DNA of 64,000 bases from Sphingomonas vulcanisoli (GCF_011761305.1 NZ_JAAOZC010000002.1:368001-432000); one strand, 5' to 3'. Counted from the first letter of the stretch, positions 49,858 to 60,137 are shown. Numbers and translations: made by a program. Notes: generated by a model not told the origin, from the letters alone.

Positions 49858-50732
49858 CAGTGCGCGCCGACCGGGGGCGGGGGTGGCGGCGCCACCGCGA
49901 CTTCGGGCAGCACCATCGCCACGTCGAGCGTCGCCGGATCGGCGAGGCCGCGCGCGGCGGCGACTTCACCGCTCACCGTGGTGACGACCGCCACGGGCAG
50001 GCCTTCGTGGAAGACGCCGCCGGTGCCCGATGTGGCGAGCAGATCGCCGCGGCGGAACGGCTGCGCGCCGATCGTCGTCGCGCGCACGTCGAGCCCGCCA
50101 TCGCCCCGGCCGACGATCAGCGCCGGCTGGCCGGTGCGCACGACGCGAACAGGCACGGTCGATCCGCCATCGGTGATCAGCTGGACGCGCGCATAGCCAT
50201 GCCCTGCTTCGGCGATGCGGCCGATCAGGCCGTCTGGGCCGCGCACCGGCTGACCCGCCCGCACGCCCTCACCACTGCCCGCCGCCAGCGTCGCATAGCG
50301 CCGCTGCCCGCTGGTGTTGGACCCGACGATCCGCGCGACCACGACCGGCTGGCCGCCATCACCGACGATCTTGAGCAGCCGCCGCAGGCGATGATTGTCG
50401 GCACTGTCGATTTGCGCCTGGATGAGCGCGCGGCGTGCCTCGGCAAGTTGGCGCTCCAGCTCCGCATTGTGCGCGCCCGCACGCCAATAATCGCCGATCG
50501 TGCCACCCACCCGATCGCCGCCGCGCGCCACCACGCGGGTTGCGGACGAGAAAGGCGCGGTCAGATCGAGCGCCAGTCCGCGAATGCCCTGAAATGCCAG
50601 CGGATCGAACCGCGCGACGAGCAACAGCCCGAGCCCAAGGACGATTCCCGCAGCGGCGGCGACATAGCCGAAGAACAGGCTGTTCGATGCGCGGCGGGAA
50701 AAGCCGCGGTCGCGGTGGCGGGGTGGCGCCAT
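49857..50732 (-). CDS. mreC: Rod shape-determining protein MreC
   Basis: A 291-residue bitopic protein: basic N-terminus (HRDRGFSRRASNS), one TM helix (FGYVAAAAGIVLGLGLLLVA), a coiled coil (AHNAELERQLAEARRALIQA) and the periplasmic beta-domains (VVARIVGSNTSGQRRYATLA, PVRGPDGLIGRIAEAGHGYA, RRGDLLATSGTGGVFHEGLP). It ends in a Pro-run (APPPPPPVGAH). It scaffolds the elongasome. Confidence 0.95.
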   Translation of the reverse strand: MAPPRHRDRGFSRRASNSLFFGYVAAAAGIVLGLGLLLVARFDPLAFQGIRGLALDLTAPFSSATRVVARGGDRVGGTIGDYWRAGAHNAELERQLAEARRALIQAQIDSADNHRLRRLLKIVGDGGQPVVVARIVGSNTSGQRRYATLAAGSGEGVRAGQPVRGPDGLIGRIAEAGHGYARVQLITDGGSTVPVRVVRTGQPALIVGRGDGGLDVRATTIGAQPFRRGDLLATSGTGGVFHEGLPVAVVTTVSGEVAAARGLADPATLDVAMVLPEVAVAPPPPPPVGAH

Positions 50733-50754
50733 GCGCGCGCGTCTCTTACCGCTT

Positions 50755-50832
50755 GCCCTGAGCCTGTCGAAGGGCCGTACTGCCTTGTCCGTCGCCCGGA
50801 TAAGAAGAACGGTGCTTCGACACGCTCGGCAC
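50755..50832. repeat. Sphingomonad-type extragenic palindromes, inverted pair
   Basis: Two related short palindromes in opposite orientation between mreC and mreB: GCCCTGAGCCTGTCGAAGGGC and, 36 bases later, GTGCTTCGACACGCTCGGCA. Both contain CTTCGACA-GCTC in their reading direction. This is the arrangement of REP doublets (REPINs), and the CTTCGACAGGCTCAG motif is widespread between genes in sphingomonads. Confidence 0.7.
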
Positions 50833-50876
50833 GAACGGTCTTGGGGTTCGGGCGGGATGCATGGCCCGCCTATCCA

Positions 50877-52016
<1,140 letters not shown>

Positions 52017-52020
52017 CTAC

Positions 52021-53883
52021 ATGTCAATACGCCGGCTCCCCGAGCATCTTGTCAACCGCATCGCCGCGGGCGAGGTGGTCGAGCGCCCGGCGAGCGCGCT
52101 CAAGGAACTGGTCGAGAATGCGATCGACGCGGGGGCGGCGACCATCCTGATCCGTCTTTCCGAAGGGGGAATCGCCGGCATCGAGGTGATCGACGACGGC
52201 TGCGGGATGAGCCCGCCCGATATGGCGCTGGCACTGGAACGGCACGCCACCTCCAAGCTGCCCGACGATGCCATCGATGCGGTCGAGACGCTCGGTTTTC
52301 GGGGCGAAGCGCTGCCCTCGATCGCCAGCGTCGCGCGGCTGACGATCGAAAGCCGGGCTCGGGGGGCGGAGGGCTGGCGGCGGACGGTGGATAATGGCCA
52401 GCTGATCGAGGAAGGCCCCGCCGCGTTGCCGCCTGGCACGCGGATCAAGGTGGAAAGCCTGTTCGCCCGCGTCCCCGCCCGCCAGAAATTCCTCCGCAGC
52501 CCGCGCGCCGAATTCGGGGCGTGCATGGATGTGGTCAAGCGGCTGGCGATGGCGCGGCCCGAGATCGGCTTCACGCTGGAGCATGACGGCCGCCGCAGCC
52601 TCGCGGTTCAGCCCGAGAGCCAGGCGGCGCGGGTGGCGGCGCTGACGGACCGTGAGCTGGTGCGCAATTCTGTCGCGATCGATCATTTGCGGGGCGAGGT
52701 GCGGCTCGGCGGCGTCGCGGGTTTGCCGACGTTCAGCCGGGGCGTTGCCGATCATCAGTTCCTGTTCGTCAACGGTCGGCCGGTGAAGGATCGGCTGCTG
52801 ATCGGTTCGGTGCGCGCGGCCTATCAGGATCTGCTGGCGCGCGATCGCCATCCGATCGTGGCCTTGTTCGTGGATCTGCCGACCAGCGAGGTGGACGTTA
52901 ACGTGCATCCGGCGAAGACCGAGGTGCGGTTCAGGGAGCCTGCGCTGGTGCGGGGGTTGATCGTTGGCGGGTTGCGAGCCGCGCTGGATGCGGCGGGCCA
53001 TAGAAGTGCCCAGCCGGTCAGCGCGGGCGCGCTAGGAGCGTGGCAACAAAGCCCCTTCCCTTTAGGAGTGCCGGGTCGGTCAGGCTCCCAGCCTGACCTG
53101 AATAGCCCGGGGGGCTATTCACCCGGCGCTGGGTTAGGGTGGGGGAGTCTACGCCCCGTACCGAACTACCCCGCCTATTCACCGGCGTCCCCCAACCCCT
53201 CCCTTGAAGCGGAGGGGCTTCAAGGTTCAGTCTGGGACCGCGTCACGGCTTTCGCGCTTCCCTCAGGCCGCGCCTCCCCCGCCCATGAAACGCCCAGCCC
53301 CCAGCACCCGCTCGGCATCGCCCGCGGCCAGATCGCCAATACCTATATCGTCGCTGAGGCCTCCGATGGTCTCGTCCTCGTCGATCAGCACGCCGCGCAC
53401 GAACGCCTCGTCCTCGAACGCATGCGCCGCGCAATGGCGGATGGTGGGGTAAAGACGCAGGCGTTGCTCCTCCCCGAAGTCGTCGAGCTGGAAGAGACCG
53501 CCTGCGATCGCCTCGAAACCCGCGCCCCCGAACTCGCTGAAATGGGCCTCGAGCTCGAACGCTTTGGGCCGCGCGCGATGCTCATCCGCGCCGTGCCCGC
53601 GCTACTCGGCCAAAGTGAGGTTCAGGGCCTCGTCACCGATCTCGCTGACGAGCTCGCCGCCTATGACGAGGCGCTAAGCCTCAGGGAACGCCTCGATCAT
53701 GTCGCCGCGACCATGGCCTGTCATGGCTCGGTCCGCGCCGGCCGCACGCTCTCGGTGCCCGAGATGAACGCTCTACTCCGCGAAATGGAGGTCACCCCGC
53801 ACTCCGGCCAATGCAATCACGGCCGCCCCACCTGGATCAAACTCGCCCACACCGACATCGAGAAACTGTTCGGACGGAAGTAG
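52021..53883 (+). CDS. mutL: DNA mismatch repair protein MutL
   Basis: A 620-residue MutL. The GHKL ATPase domain is complete (IAAGEVVERPASALKELVEN, DDGCGMSPPDMALALERHAT, GFRGEALPSIASVA), followed by the transducer domain (VDVNVHPAKTEVRFREP). The C-terminal dimerisation domain (VLVDQHAAHERLVLERMRRA, CHGSVRAGRTLS, CNHGRPTWIKL) lacks an obvious DQHA(X)2E(X)4E-type endonuclease site in full, but DQHAAHERLVLE is present, so endonuclease activity is plausible. The linker (about residues 340-410) is a Gly/Pro/Ser-rich run encoded by DNA full of palindromes. MutL couples MutS recognition to strand removal. Confidence 0.95.
   Translation: MSIRRLPEHLVNRIAAGEVVERPASALKELVENAIDAGAATILIRLSEGGIAGIEVIDDGCGMSPPDMALALERHATSKLPDDAIDAVETLGFRGEALPSIASVARLTIESRARGAEGWRRTVDNGQLIEEGPAALPPGTRIKVESLFARVPARQKFLRSPRAEFGACMDVVKRLAMARPEIGFTLEHDGRRSLAVQPESQAARVAALTDRELVRNSVAIDHLRGEVRLGGVAGLPTFSRGVADHQFLFVNGRPVKDRLLIGSVRAAYQDLLARDRHPIVALFVDLPTSEVDVNVHPAKTEVRFREPALVRGLIVGGLRAALDAAGHRSAQPVSAGALGAWQQSPFPLGVPGRSGSQPDLNSPGGYSPGAGLGWGSLRPVPNYPAYSPASPNPSLEAEGLQGSVWDRVTAFALPSGRASPAHETPSPQHPLGIARGQIANTYIVAEASDGLVLVDQHAAHERLVLERMRRAMADGGVKTQALLLPEVVELEETACDRLETRAPELAEMGLELERFGPRAMLIRAVPALLGQSEVQGLVTDLADELAAYDEALSLRERLDHVAATMACHGSVRAGRTLSVPEMNALLREMEVTPHSGQCNHGRPTWIKLAHTDIEKLFGRK
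53078..53120. repeat. Two tandem hairpins inside the mutL linker
   Basis: GGTCAGGCT-CCC-AGCCTGACC (9-bp arms) is followed one base later by GAATAGCCC-GGG-GGGCTATTC (9-bp arms), both perfect. Further GC-rich repeat-like pieces follow to about 53220. They look like intergenic palindromic elements that have been accommodated in frame. Confidence 0.65.
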
Positions 53884-53968
53884 TTAGCAGCAGAGACGAA
53901 GCCGCTGATGCGGAGCATGTGAGACCACGTCGCACGATCGGGATCTCGCTCTGCGCTCGTTTGAAGAG

Positions 53969-54520
53969 CTATGCGAAGGTAACACGAGGATGCTTGCGCC
54001 GCAGAGCGCCACCCATCATTCCGAACCCACCGATAACCATCGCCCAGGTGGGCGCTTCGGGCACAGCCGCGGCCGCTGATGTAAAGGTTGGCGCCGTCTG
54101 ATTATTTGCAATCGCAAACTCCAAGTCGTTTTTATTGAAATAATCGAGTCCATTGAACCCGTTGGTACTTAGATCAACATACGTCTGCCCGAAAGAATTG
54201 ATAAAAGAAGAGCCGAACGCTGCCGAGGAGACGGTGCCATTCTCCGTAACGGTGAAACTGTTGGTTTGCGCGGTAAGGGCATAATTGCGGCTTGGCGTAA
54301 GGAGAATATGAGAATTGGTCGAGGTCAGTATGAACACGCTGCTTGCCGCGACATTCGTTCCGAAGGTGTTGAACACGAGTTGCCCGGTGACCGTGCCCGG
54401 AGCGCCCGAGTCGCCCGAAAAGCTGAAATTCACTATGATTGCAGCGGCATCCGCCCGTGCCGCGATAGCGCACACGCTCAAGGCGGCCAGCATCGCCGAC
54501 TTTTCGAAACCCTTTTTCAC
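53969..54520 (-). CDS. PEPxxWA-CTERM sorting domain protein
   Basis: A 183-residue exported protein. Signal peptide (MLAALSVCAIAARADAA), a beta-strand-rich body with many Ser/Thr/Asn (PGTVTGQLVFNTFGTNVAAS, FGQTYVDLSTNGFNGLDYF), and a C-terminal sorting signal VPEAPTWAMVIGGFGMMGG then LRRK. This PEP-CTERM variant is characteristic of sphingomonads and is recognised by an exosortase. Likely surface- or matrix-attached; specific role unknown. Confidence 0.85.
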   Translation of the reverse strand: MKKGFEKSAMLAALSVCAIAARADAAAIIVNFSFSGDSGAPGTVTGQLVFNTFGTNVAASSVFILTSTNSHILLTPSRNYALTAQTNSFTVTENGTVSSAAFGSSFINSFGQTYVDLSTNGFNGLDYFNKNDLEFAIANNQTAPTFTSAAAAVPEAPTWAMVIGGFGMMGGALRRKHPRVTFA

Positions 54521-54731
54521 GCATTCCCCCTAAAGCAAAGATGATCGCTGCCCCCGCGGCGCATCTGGAATCAGCTATTATCACAGTCCACCTGCTTGTC
54601 GATATTTTTATTTCGACTATTCGTAGTTTTTGATGGCAAGTGGGCGATCATTTTGATATATATAGCGTCATTTCTTTCCCGTTATGGTGGGACACCACGC
54701 CAGGTGGGCGGCGGGCAATGCCATTAGACGC

Positions 54732-54765
54732 CAAAACGGCGGCCCGGCACTCGCCGAACCGCCGT
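54732..54765 (-). terminator. Probable intrinsic terminator of the small acidic gene
   Basis: On the minus strand, arms ACGGCGG and CCGCCGT pair around a 16-base loop and are followed by TTTTGG. It lies 20 bases beyond the stop codon of the gene at 54785-55096. Confidence 0.5.
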
Positions 54766-54784
54766 CCAGGCATCAACAATGAGA

Positions 54785-55096
54785 CTATTCGTCGCGCGTG
54801 TTGAACCCCCCGGCGAGATTGCCTGCCGAACCGAAGTCGGTCTGGCCGCCTTGTGCGCCCATGCCGCCCGAGTGGCTGGCGGCATTATCGTCTACAGCGT
54901 TGCCGAAACTCTTGCGCTTCTCATATTCAATCCGCTGCGCCTCGGTCATCGCTTCCACCGCCTCTGGCAGCTCCTGATTGATGCCGCCCTGGCGGAAAAG
55001 CCGCTCGTCAGGCTCGCCGAACGACCCGGGCGCGCGGCCCTCGGCCTTATCAAGATCGAGTGCCTGATTGTCGGTAGGAAGATCGCTGTCAGCCAT
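54785..55096 (-). CDS. Small acidic, probably disordered protein
   Basis: A 103-residue protein with few hydrophobics (MADSDLPTDNQALDLDKAEG, EAMTEAQRIEYEKRKSFGNA, and a Gly/Asn/Ala-rich tail). Stress-related sphingomonad proteins of similar composition are known, but no family assignment is possible. It has its own terminator-like stem-loop and stands alone. Confidence 0.6.
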   Translation of the reverse strand: MADSDLPTDNQALDLDKAEGRAPGSFGEPDERLFRQGGINQELPEAVEAMTEAQRIEYEKRKSFGNAVDDNAASHSGGMGAQGGQTDFGSAGNLAGGFNTRDE

Positions 55097-55226
55097 GATG
55101 GACTCCTCTCAAAAGCAACGGAAACATTGGGATCGGTCAACGAGCGGCGCGCTTCGCCCGTTCCCTCGGACTTGCGTCCGGCCATGGGATCGCCCAGGGG
55201 CTGCGGCCAGTTCCGTGGAGGCGCCC

Positions 55227-55637
55227 ATGTTCCGCAAGCTCGATGATATGATCTCGGTCGCTGGCCAGATCACGCCTGCCGATGTCGCGGACGCCGCGGC
55301 GCAGGGTTTCACGACGATCATCAACAATCGGCCCGAAGGCGAATCGCCCGATCAGCCGCGGGGCGCGGAGATCGCCGCCGCCGCGGCTTCGGCGGGGCTG
55401 GGCTATACCGCGATCCCCGTGGATCATTCGGGCTTCAATCAGGGCCAGATCGATGCGATGGCCGCCGCACTCCAGCAAGCGCCGGGGCCGGTGCTCGCCT
55501 TCTGCCGATCGGGCACGCGATCGACCTATCTGTGGGCGCTGGCGAGCGCGAAAACCGGCGCTCCGGCGGACGAGCTGGTCGAAAAGGCCGCCGCGCAGGG
55601 CTACGATCTGAGCCCGCTGCGATCGATGCTCGGCTAA
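55227..55637 (+). CDS. TIGR01244/DUF442 family phosphatase-like protein
   Basis: A 136-residue protein of the family fused to beta-lactamase-like sulfur dioxygenases elsewhere. Landmarks: VAGQITPADVADAAAQGFTT, INNRPEGESPDQP, and the active-site loop AFCRSGTRS with Cys-x5-Arg as in dual-specificity phosphatases and rhodaneses. Probable role in sulfide or persulfide handling or phosphate-ester hydrolysis. The start with GGAG upstream is chosen. Confidence 0.85.
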   Translation: MFRKLDDMISVAGQITPADVADAAAQGFTTIINNRPEGESPDQPRGAEIAAAAASAGLGYTAIPVDHSGFNQGQIDAMAAALQQAPGPVLAFCRSGTRSTYLWALASAKTGAPADELVEKAAAQGYDLSPLRSMLG

Positions 55638-55648
55638 CCGCCCAATGT

Positions 55649-55712
55649 GCTCCGGCGCAGGCCGGAGCGATGCGGCAAGCGATGCGCCCGACGCTCCGGC
55701 CTGCGCCGGAGC
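55649..55712. repeat. Perfect 20-bp inverted repeat pair (extragenic)
   Basis: GCTCCGGCGCAGGCCGGAGC at 55649-55668 and its exact reverse complement at 55693-55712, with a 24-base spacer. Each copy is itself nearly palindromic. It lies directly after the DUF442 gene and has the look of a REP doublet. Confidence 0.7.
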
Positions 55713-55733
55713 AAGGCAGTTCGATGGATCGAC

Positions 55734-55943
55734 TTACGTGCTCGCCGGGCCAATAGGCCCGCAAGCGCGACCGCGCGCCCGGATCGGCCACAGGCCGGGA
55801 GGAGAGCCAAGCGGGCGGATGCCCGTGTTGAAGCCCTGCATCATCCGCTGGATCGGCGCTTCCACGGCGGGATCGCCCGCGATGGCGGCGGATGCCGCGA
55901 ACGATCCCACCAGCGCGCCCAAAATCATCAACAGCTTCATCAT
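55734..55943 (-). pseudogene. 5' fragment of a small secreted SnoaL-like gene
   Basis: ATG ATG preceded by GGGGAGACG encodes a signal peptide (LLMILGALVGSFAASAAIA) and DPAVEAPIQRMMQGFNTG, the usual start of exported SnoaL/DUF4440-like proteins. After this the sequence turns into RPLGSPPGLWPIRARGR and ends, so only the first helix remains. The loss is next to the inverted-repeat pair, which may have mediated it. Confidence 0.45.
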
Positions 55944-56034
55944 CGTCTCCCCTTTGTTGGGCACAGGCTACCAGCCACGCCGTCCGCCGCAAGCGCCGCG
56001 CGCGGCTTTGCGCCAGCGCCGCCTTTCTGTAACG

Positions 56035-57426
56035 ATGCCGTCCATGCTGAGATCGATCATCGCCGCCGGTCTACTGCTCGCCGCGCCTGCTCTCTCGCAA
56101 AATCTGACGCCGGCCGAGACCGCGCAGGTCGACAAGATCGTCACGGACGGTCTCGCCGCTACCGAAACCCCCGCGGCGGCCATTGCGATCGTGCGCGGCG
56201 GTCAGATCGTCTTCGCCAAGACCTATGGCAAGCCGTCCGCGACGATGGCGGCGGGCACGCCGGACACGCCGTTCCAGATCGCCTCCAATTCCAAGCAATT
56301 CACCGCCGCCGCGATGCTGTTGCTCGCCGACGAGCATAAGCTCAGCCTGGACGACACCGTCGGCAAATATCTGTCCGGCATCAGCGGCGGCGATACGATC
56401 ACGATCCGCCAATTGCTCAGCCACACCAGCGGCATCCAGGATTACTGGCCGCAGGATTACAGCTTCGCCGACATGGCGCATCCGGTGACGCCGCAGGCGA
56501 TCGTCGATCGCTGGGCGAAGAAGCCGCTCGATTTCGCGCCGGGCACGCAGTGGCAATATTCGAACACCGGCTTCGTCGTCGCCGGCATGATCGTCGAGAA
56601 GGTCTCAGGAGTGCCGCTGCTCGACTTTCTGAACGCGCGGATTTTCAAACCGCTGGGCATCACCGCCTACGATCAGGATCTGGCCGTGGGGAAGGGCTTT
56701 CCGCAAGGCTATGGCCGCGCCGCGCTCGGCCCGGTGCGGGTGGTGGAGCCCGCCGCGCACGGCTGGCTCTACGCCGCCGGCGAGCTTTCCCTGAGCGCGC
56801 GCGATTTCGCCAAATGGGACGTGGCGCGGATCAACCGGACCGTCCTGACGCCCGCCGATTGGGCGGCGCAGGAAACCGAGATCAAGCTGAGCGACGGCAA
56901 GGGCACTGGCTATGGCCTGGGCGTCGACGTCGGCAGCAAGGATGGCCTGCGCTTCGTGAAGCATGATGGCGAGGCGGTCGGCTTCCTCTCCGAAAACGTC
57001 GTTTATCCCGATCAGAAGGCGGCGATCGTGGTGCTGACCAATAGCTGGTCCGGCAACGCCTACACCGCGATCAGCGCCGCGCTGACCAAGCTGCTGGTGC
57101 CCGATGCCGCCGACGCCCGCGCGCTGACCCGCGCTCGTCTGCTCTACGATCAATTGCGCCGCGGCACCCTCGATCGCAGCCAGCTTACTTCCAACGCCGC
57201 TTATTATTTCACGCAGACCGTGACCGGCGATTACCACGATAGTCTGAGCAAGCTTGGCGACCCCATCGACTTCAAGCAGAGCGGGGAGACCAAGCTGCGC
57301 GGCGGCTTCGTCATCCGGGAATATGATATCCGCTATCCTGGCCGCACGCTCGCGCTCAGCACCTTCCTCGAACCCGGCGACACTGGCCGGTTCGAGCAAT
57401 TCCTCGTCGATCCGAAAGAGCCATGA
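56035..57426 (+). CDS. Beta-lactamase-family serine hydrolase
   Basis: A 463-residue exported enzyme. Signal peptide (IIAAGLLLAAPALSQ). Class C/beta-lactamase fold motifs: SxxK in QIASNSKQFTAAAM, YxN in QWQYSNTGFVV, and HDGEAVGF in place of KTG. A C-terminal extra domain (residues 360-463) follows. Such proteins are D-aminopeptidases, esterases or carboxypeptidases. It overlaps the leucyl aminopeptidase gene by 4 bases, which suggests a joint role in peptide or wall-peptide turnover. Confidence 0.85.
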   Translation: MPSMLRSIIAAGLLLAAPALSQNLTPAETAQVDKIVTDGLAATETPAAAIAIVRGGQIVFAKTYGKPSATMAAGTPDTPFQIASNSKQFTAAAMLLLADEHKLSLDDTVGKYLSGISGGDTITIRQLLSHTSGIQDYWPQDYSFADMAHPVTPQAIVDRWAKKPLDFAPGTQWQYSNTGFVVAGMIVEKVSGVPLLDFLNARIFKPLGITAYDQDLAVGKGFPQGYGRAALGPVRVVEPAAHGWLYAAGELSLSARDFAKWDVARINRTVLTPADWAAQETEIKLSDGKGTGYGLGVDVGSKDGLRFVKHDGEAVGFLSENVVYPDQKAAIVVLTNSWSGNAYTAISAALTKLLVPDAADARALTRARLLYDQLRRGTLDRSQLTSNAAYYFTQTVTGDYHDSLSKLGDPIDFKQSGETKLRGGFVIREYDIRYPGRTLALSTFLEPGDTGRFEQFLVDPKEP

Positions 57427-58814
57427 CCGATTTCTCCGCTTTGCTTCAGGCCGATCGCGGCCAGCCCGCGCGTGCGGTCCACCGCGTCACCAAGGCGGGG
57501 TTCGGCGATTGGCTGAAGGATCAGCCGGGCAGCGTCCGTGCCCTGCTCGCCGCCGCCAGGTTCGAGGGCGAGGCGGGCACGCATGCCATCCTGCCCGGCA
57601 AGGGCGCGGAGGATTGGGCGGTGGTGGCGGGGACCGAGGAGGTGCTCGGCCCCTGGTCGCTCGCCGGGCTTGCCGGGAAACTGCCCGAGGGCAGCTATCG
57701 GCTGGCCGAGGGCGCGCCGGGGGATGGCGCGTTGGGCTGGCTGCTCGCGCAACACCGCTTCGATCGCTACCGCCGGGAGCCCAAGCCCAACCCGCCGCGC
57801 ATCCTGCTGACCGACGAGGCCGCCCGGATCGACGAGACCGTGCGGATCGCGCGCGCGGTCGCGCTGGTCCGCGATCTGGTCGATACGCCGAGCGCCGATC
57901 TCGGCCCGGTCGAGCTGTATCGGATCGTCGAACAGATCGGCGCTGCTGAGAGCGCGACCGTCCGCAGCACGCAGGGCGAGGATTTGGCCGAGGGCTATCC
58001 GATGATCCACGCGGTCGGCCGCGCCGCCGCGCACCATCGCCAGCCGCGGCTGATCGAGCTGGAATGGGGCAATCCCAAGCATCCGCGCATCGCGATCGTC
58101 GGCAAGGGTATCTGCTTCGATTCGGGCGGACTCGATATCAAGCCTTCGTCGGGCATGCTGCTGATGAAGAAGGATATGGGCGGTGCCGCGCATGCGCTGG
58201 CATTGGCGCAATTGGTTATGAGTGCGCGGCTGCCGGTGCGGCTGCATCTGCTGATTCCGGCGGCCGAGAATGCCATCTCCGCCGATGCCTTCCGCCCCGG
58301 CGACGTGCTGGCGAGCCGCAAGGGGCTGCATGTCGAGATCGGCAACACCGATGCCGAAGGGCGGCTGGTGCTCGGTGATGCGCTGACCCGGGCGTGCGAG
58401 GAGGAGGCGCTGGCGCTGATCCTCGATTTCGCGACCCTGACCGGCGCCGCGCGCGTCGCGCTCGGCCCCGATCTGCCCGCTTTGTTCGCCAACGACGATG
58501 CGCTGGCCGACGATCTGGCGAAAGCGGGCTCTGCTGCCGGCGATCCGCTTTGGCGGCTGCCGCTATGGCAGCCCTATGCCGATATGCTCAAATCGGAGCT
58601 GGCCGACGTCAATAACTCCGGCACGGGCGGCTTCGCGGGATCGATCACCGCCGCACTTTTTCTCGAAAAGTTCGTCGCGCCGGGCATAGCCTGGGCGCAC
58701 CTGGATACCTTCGCATGGAACCCCGCCGGCAAGCCCGGCCGGCCCAAAGGCGGCGAGGCATTGGGCCTCCGCGCCGCCTGGGCGATGCTCAAAACGCGCT
58801 ACGGACCAGCCTGA
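57423..58814 (+). CDS. Leucyl aminopeptidase, M17 family
   Basis: A 463-residue cytosolic M17 aminopeptidase. Metal and catalytic motifs: VGKGICFDSGGLDIKPS, MKKDMGGAAHALAL with the metal Asp and catalytic Lys, and NTDAEGRLVLGDAL with the Asp-x-Glu-Gly-Arg signature. N-terminal macro-like domain (residues 1-150) is less conserved, as usual. Releases N-terminal residues from peptides; coupled to the upstream serine hydrolase. Confidence 0.93.
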   Translation: MTDFSALLQADRGQPARAVHRVTKAGFGDWLKDQPGSVRALLAAARFEGEAGTHAILPGKGAEDWAVVAGTEEVLGPWSLAGLAGKLPEGSYRLAEGAPGDGALGWLLAQHRFDRYRREPKPNPPRILLTDEAARIDETVRIARAVALVRDLVDTPSADLGPVELYRIVEQIGAAESATVRSTQGEDLAEGYPMIHAVGRAAAHHRQPRLIELEWGNPKHPRIAIVGKGICFDSGGLDIKPSSGMLLMKKDMGGAAHALALAQLVMSARLPVRLHLLIPAAENAISADAFRPGDVLASRKGLHVEIGNTDAEGRLVLGDALTRACEEEALALILDFATLTGAARVALGPDLPALFANDDALADDLAKAGSAAGDPLWRLPLWQPYADMLKSELADVNNSGTGGFAGSITAALFLEKFVAPGIAWAHLDTFAWNPAGKPGRPKGGEALGLRAAWAMLKTRYGPA

Positions 58815-58921
58815 CGGCGCAAATTGAATCGCCCCGGATGAATCGGGGATGAAACGATCCGGCCTCTTCTGTGTTCTCTTATCCGTCGGGGGATGTGAGA
58901 GAGGTTCGGGAGCGTTCTCCT

Positions 58922-59281
58922 ATGTTGCACGATACGACGCTCTCCGGCTGGATGTCGACGCTCGTAGGCTACGTGCGTTCAGGCCGGCCGGATTTGACCA
59001 ATCGCCAGATGGCGCTGCTTTTGCTCGTCTATCTCACCAGCGGACCGCATACGGTACGCGGCCTGGCGCAATCGCTGGGCGTTTCCAAACCGGTGGTCAC
59101 GCGCGCCTTGAATACCCTGGGCGCGCTCGGCTATCTCAAACGCGAACGCGACGAGACGGATCGCCGCAATATCTTCATCGCGCACACCGATATGGGAGCG
59201 AAATTCCTTGAAGGCTTCGGTGAGCTGATCGATGGCGACGACCACCCAACAGGGGCCCACCTCAAGCGCGCCATGGCCTGA
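58922..59281 (+). CDS. MarR family regulator, short
   Basis: A 119-residue winged-helix protein (DLTNRQMALLLLVYLTSGPH, VRGLAQSLGVSKPVVTRALN, YLKRERDETDRRNIFIAHTD). It is shorter than most MarR proteins and lacks long N- and C-terminal dimer helices. Similar proteins are always next to an NlpC/P60 gene in sphingomonads, from memory. Its 3' end overlaps that next gene by 50 bases in another frame. Confidence 0.82.
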   Translation: MLHDTTLSGWMSTLVGYVRSGRPDLTNRQMALLLLVYLTSGPHTVRGLAQSLGVSKPVVTRALNTLGALGYLKRERDETDRRNIFIAHTDMGAKFLEGFGELIDGDDHPTGAHLKRAMA

Positions 59282-60137
59282 GCATTTCCGGCTGACGGGG
59301 CCGAGCCAGCGCCCAGATCCACGTACTCACGCTTATCGCCGGGACATTGCCGATGTCGCGTTGGCGGGCATGCTTTTTGCGCCCCATTTCGCCCGCGCGG
59401 TCGAATGCCATGTGGCGAGCGATTCGGTTATGGTTCTGAGCGAGCCGAGTGCCGAGGCGCGGGCGGTATCGCAATTGCTGCGCGGCGAAGGCTTCGCGCT
59501 GCTCGATCTTTCCGGCGACTGGGCCTGGGGTCGCTGCCTGCATGACGATTATGTCGGCTATATCCCCCGCGCCACGCTCGATGCGATCGCCGAACCCACC
59601 TTCCGGGTTTGCGCGCCGAGCGCGCTGGTTTTCGCGGGCCCCGACATCAAGACGCCGATCGTCGGCCAATGGCCGCTCGGAACGCGCTTTAGCGGCGCGA
59701 TCGAAGGCACGTTCATCGCCACCGAGAACGGCTACGTCCACGCGCGCCATGCCGAACCCCTACAAGCCAAGGCCGATGATTTCGTGGCGGTTGCGGAGCG
59801 GCTGATCGGCCAGCCCTATCGCTGGGGTGGGCGCGGCGCAGGGGGCATTGACTGCTCCGGGCTGGTTCAGGTGGCGCTGGGCTTCTCGGGCGTCGCGACG
59901 CCGCGCGACAGCGATCAGCAGCGCGCGCTCGGTGAGGAACTGGCCGCCGATGCGCCGCTTCGGCGCGGCGACCTCATCTTCTTCCCCGGCCATGTCGGCA
60001 TCATGACCGATGCAGCGACGCTGCTGCACGCCAACGCCTTCTGGATGGCAGTCACCAGGGAGCCGCTGGCCGACGTCGTCACGCGGCTGCTTCCGGACTA
60101 TGCGGAGCCGATTCTCGCGCGTAGGCGGCTCGCATGA
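59232..60137 (+). CDS. NlpC/P60 family cysteine peptidase with SH3-like domain
   Basis: A 301-residue peptidase. An N-terminal bacterial SH3-like region (EPSAEARAVSQLLRGEGFAL, WAWGRCLHDDYVGYIP) precedes the NlpC/P60 domain with the Cys nucleophile in GGIDCSGLVQVAL and His in FFPGHVGIM. It cleaves gamma-D-Glu-diaminopimelate links in peptidoglycan peptides. No classical signal peptide is visible, which fits a cytoplasmic muropeptide recycling enzyme. Overlaps argC by 4 bases. Confidence 0.87.
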   Translation: MATTTQQGPTSSAPWPEHFRLTGPSQRPDPRTHAYRRDIADVALAGMLFAPHFARAVECHVASDSVMVLSEPSAEARAVSQLLRGEGFALLDLSGDWAWGRCLHDDYVGYIPRATLDAIAEPTFRVCAPSALVFAGPDIKTPIVGQWPLGTRFSGAIEGTFIATENGYVHARHAEPLQAKADDFVAVAERLIGQPYRWGGRGAGGIDCSGLVQVALGFSGVATPRDSDQQRALGEELAADAPLRRGDLIFFPGHVGIMTDAATLLHANAFWMAVTREPLADVVTRLLPDYAEPILARRRLA

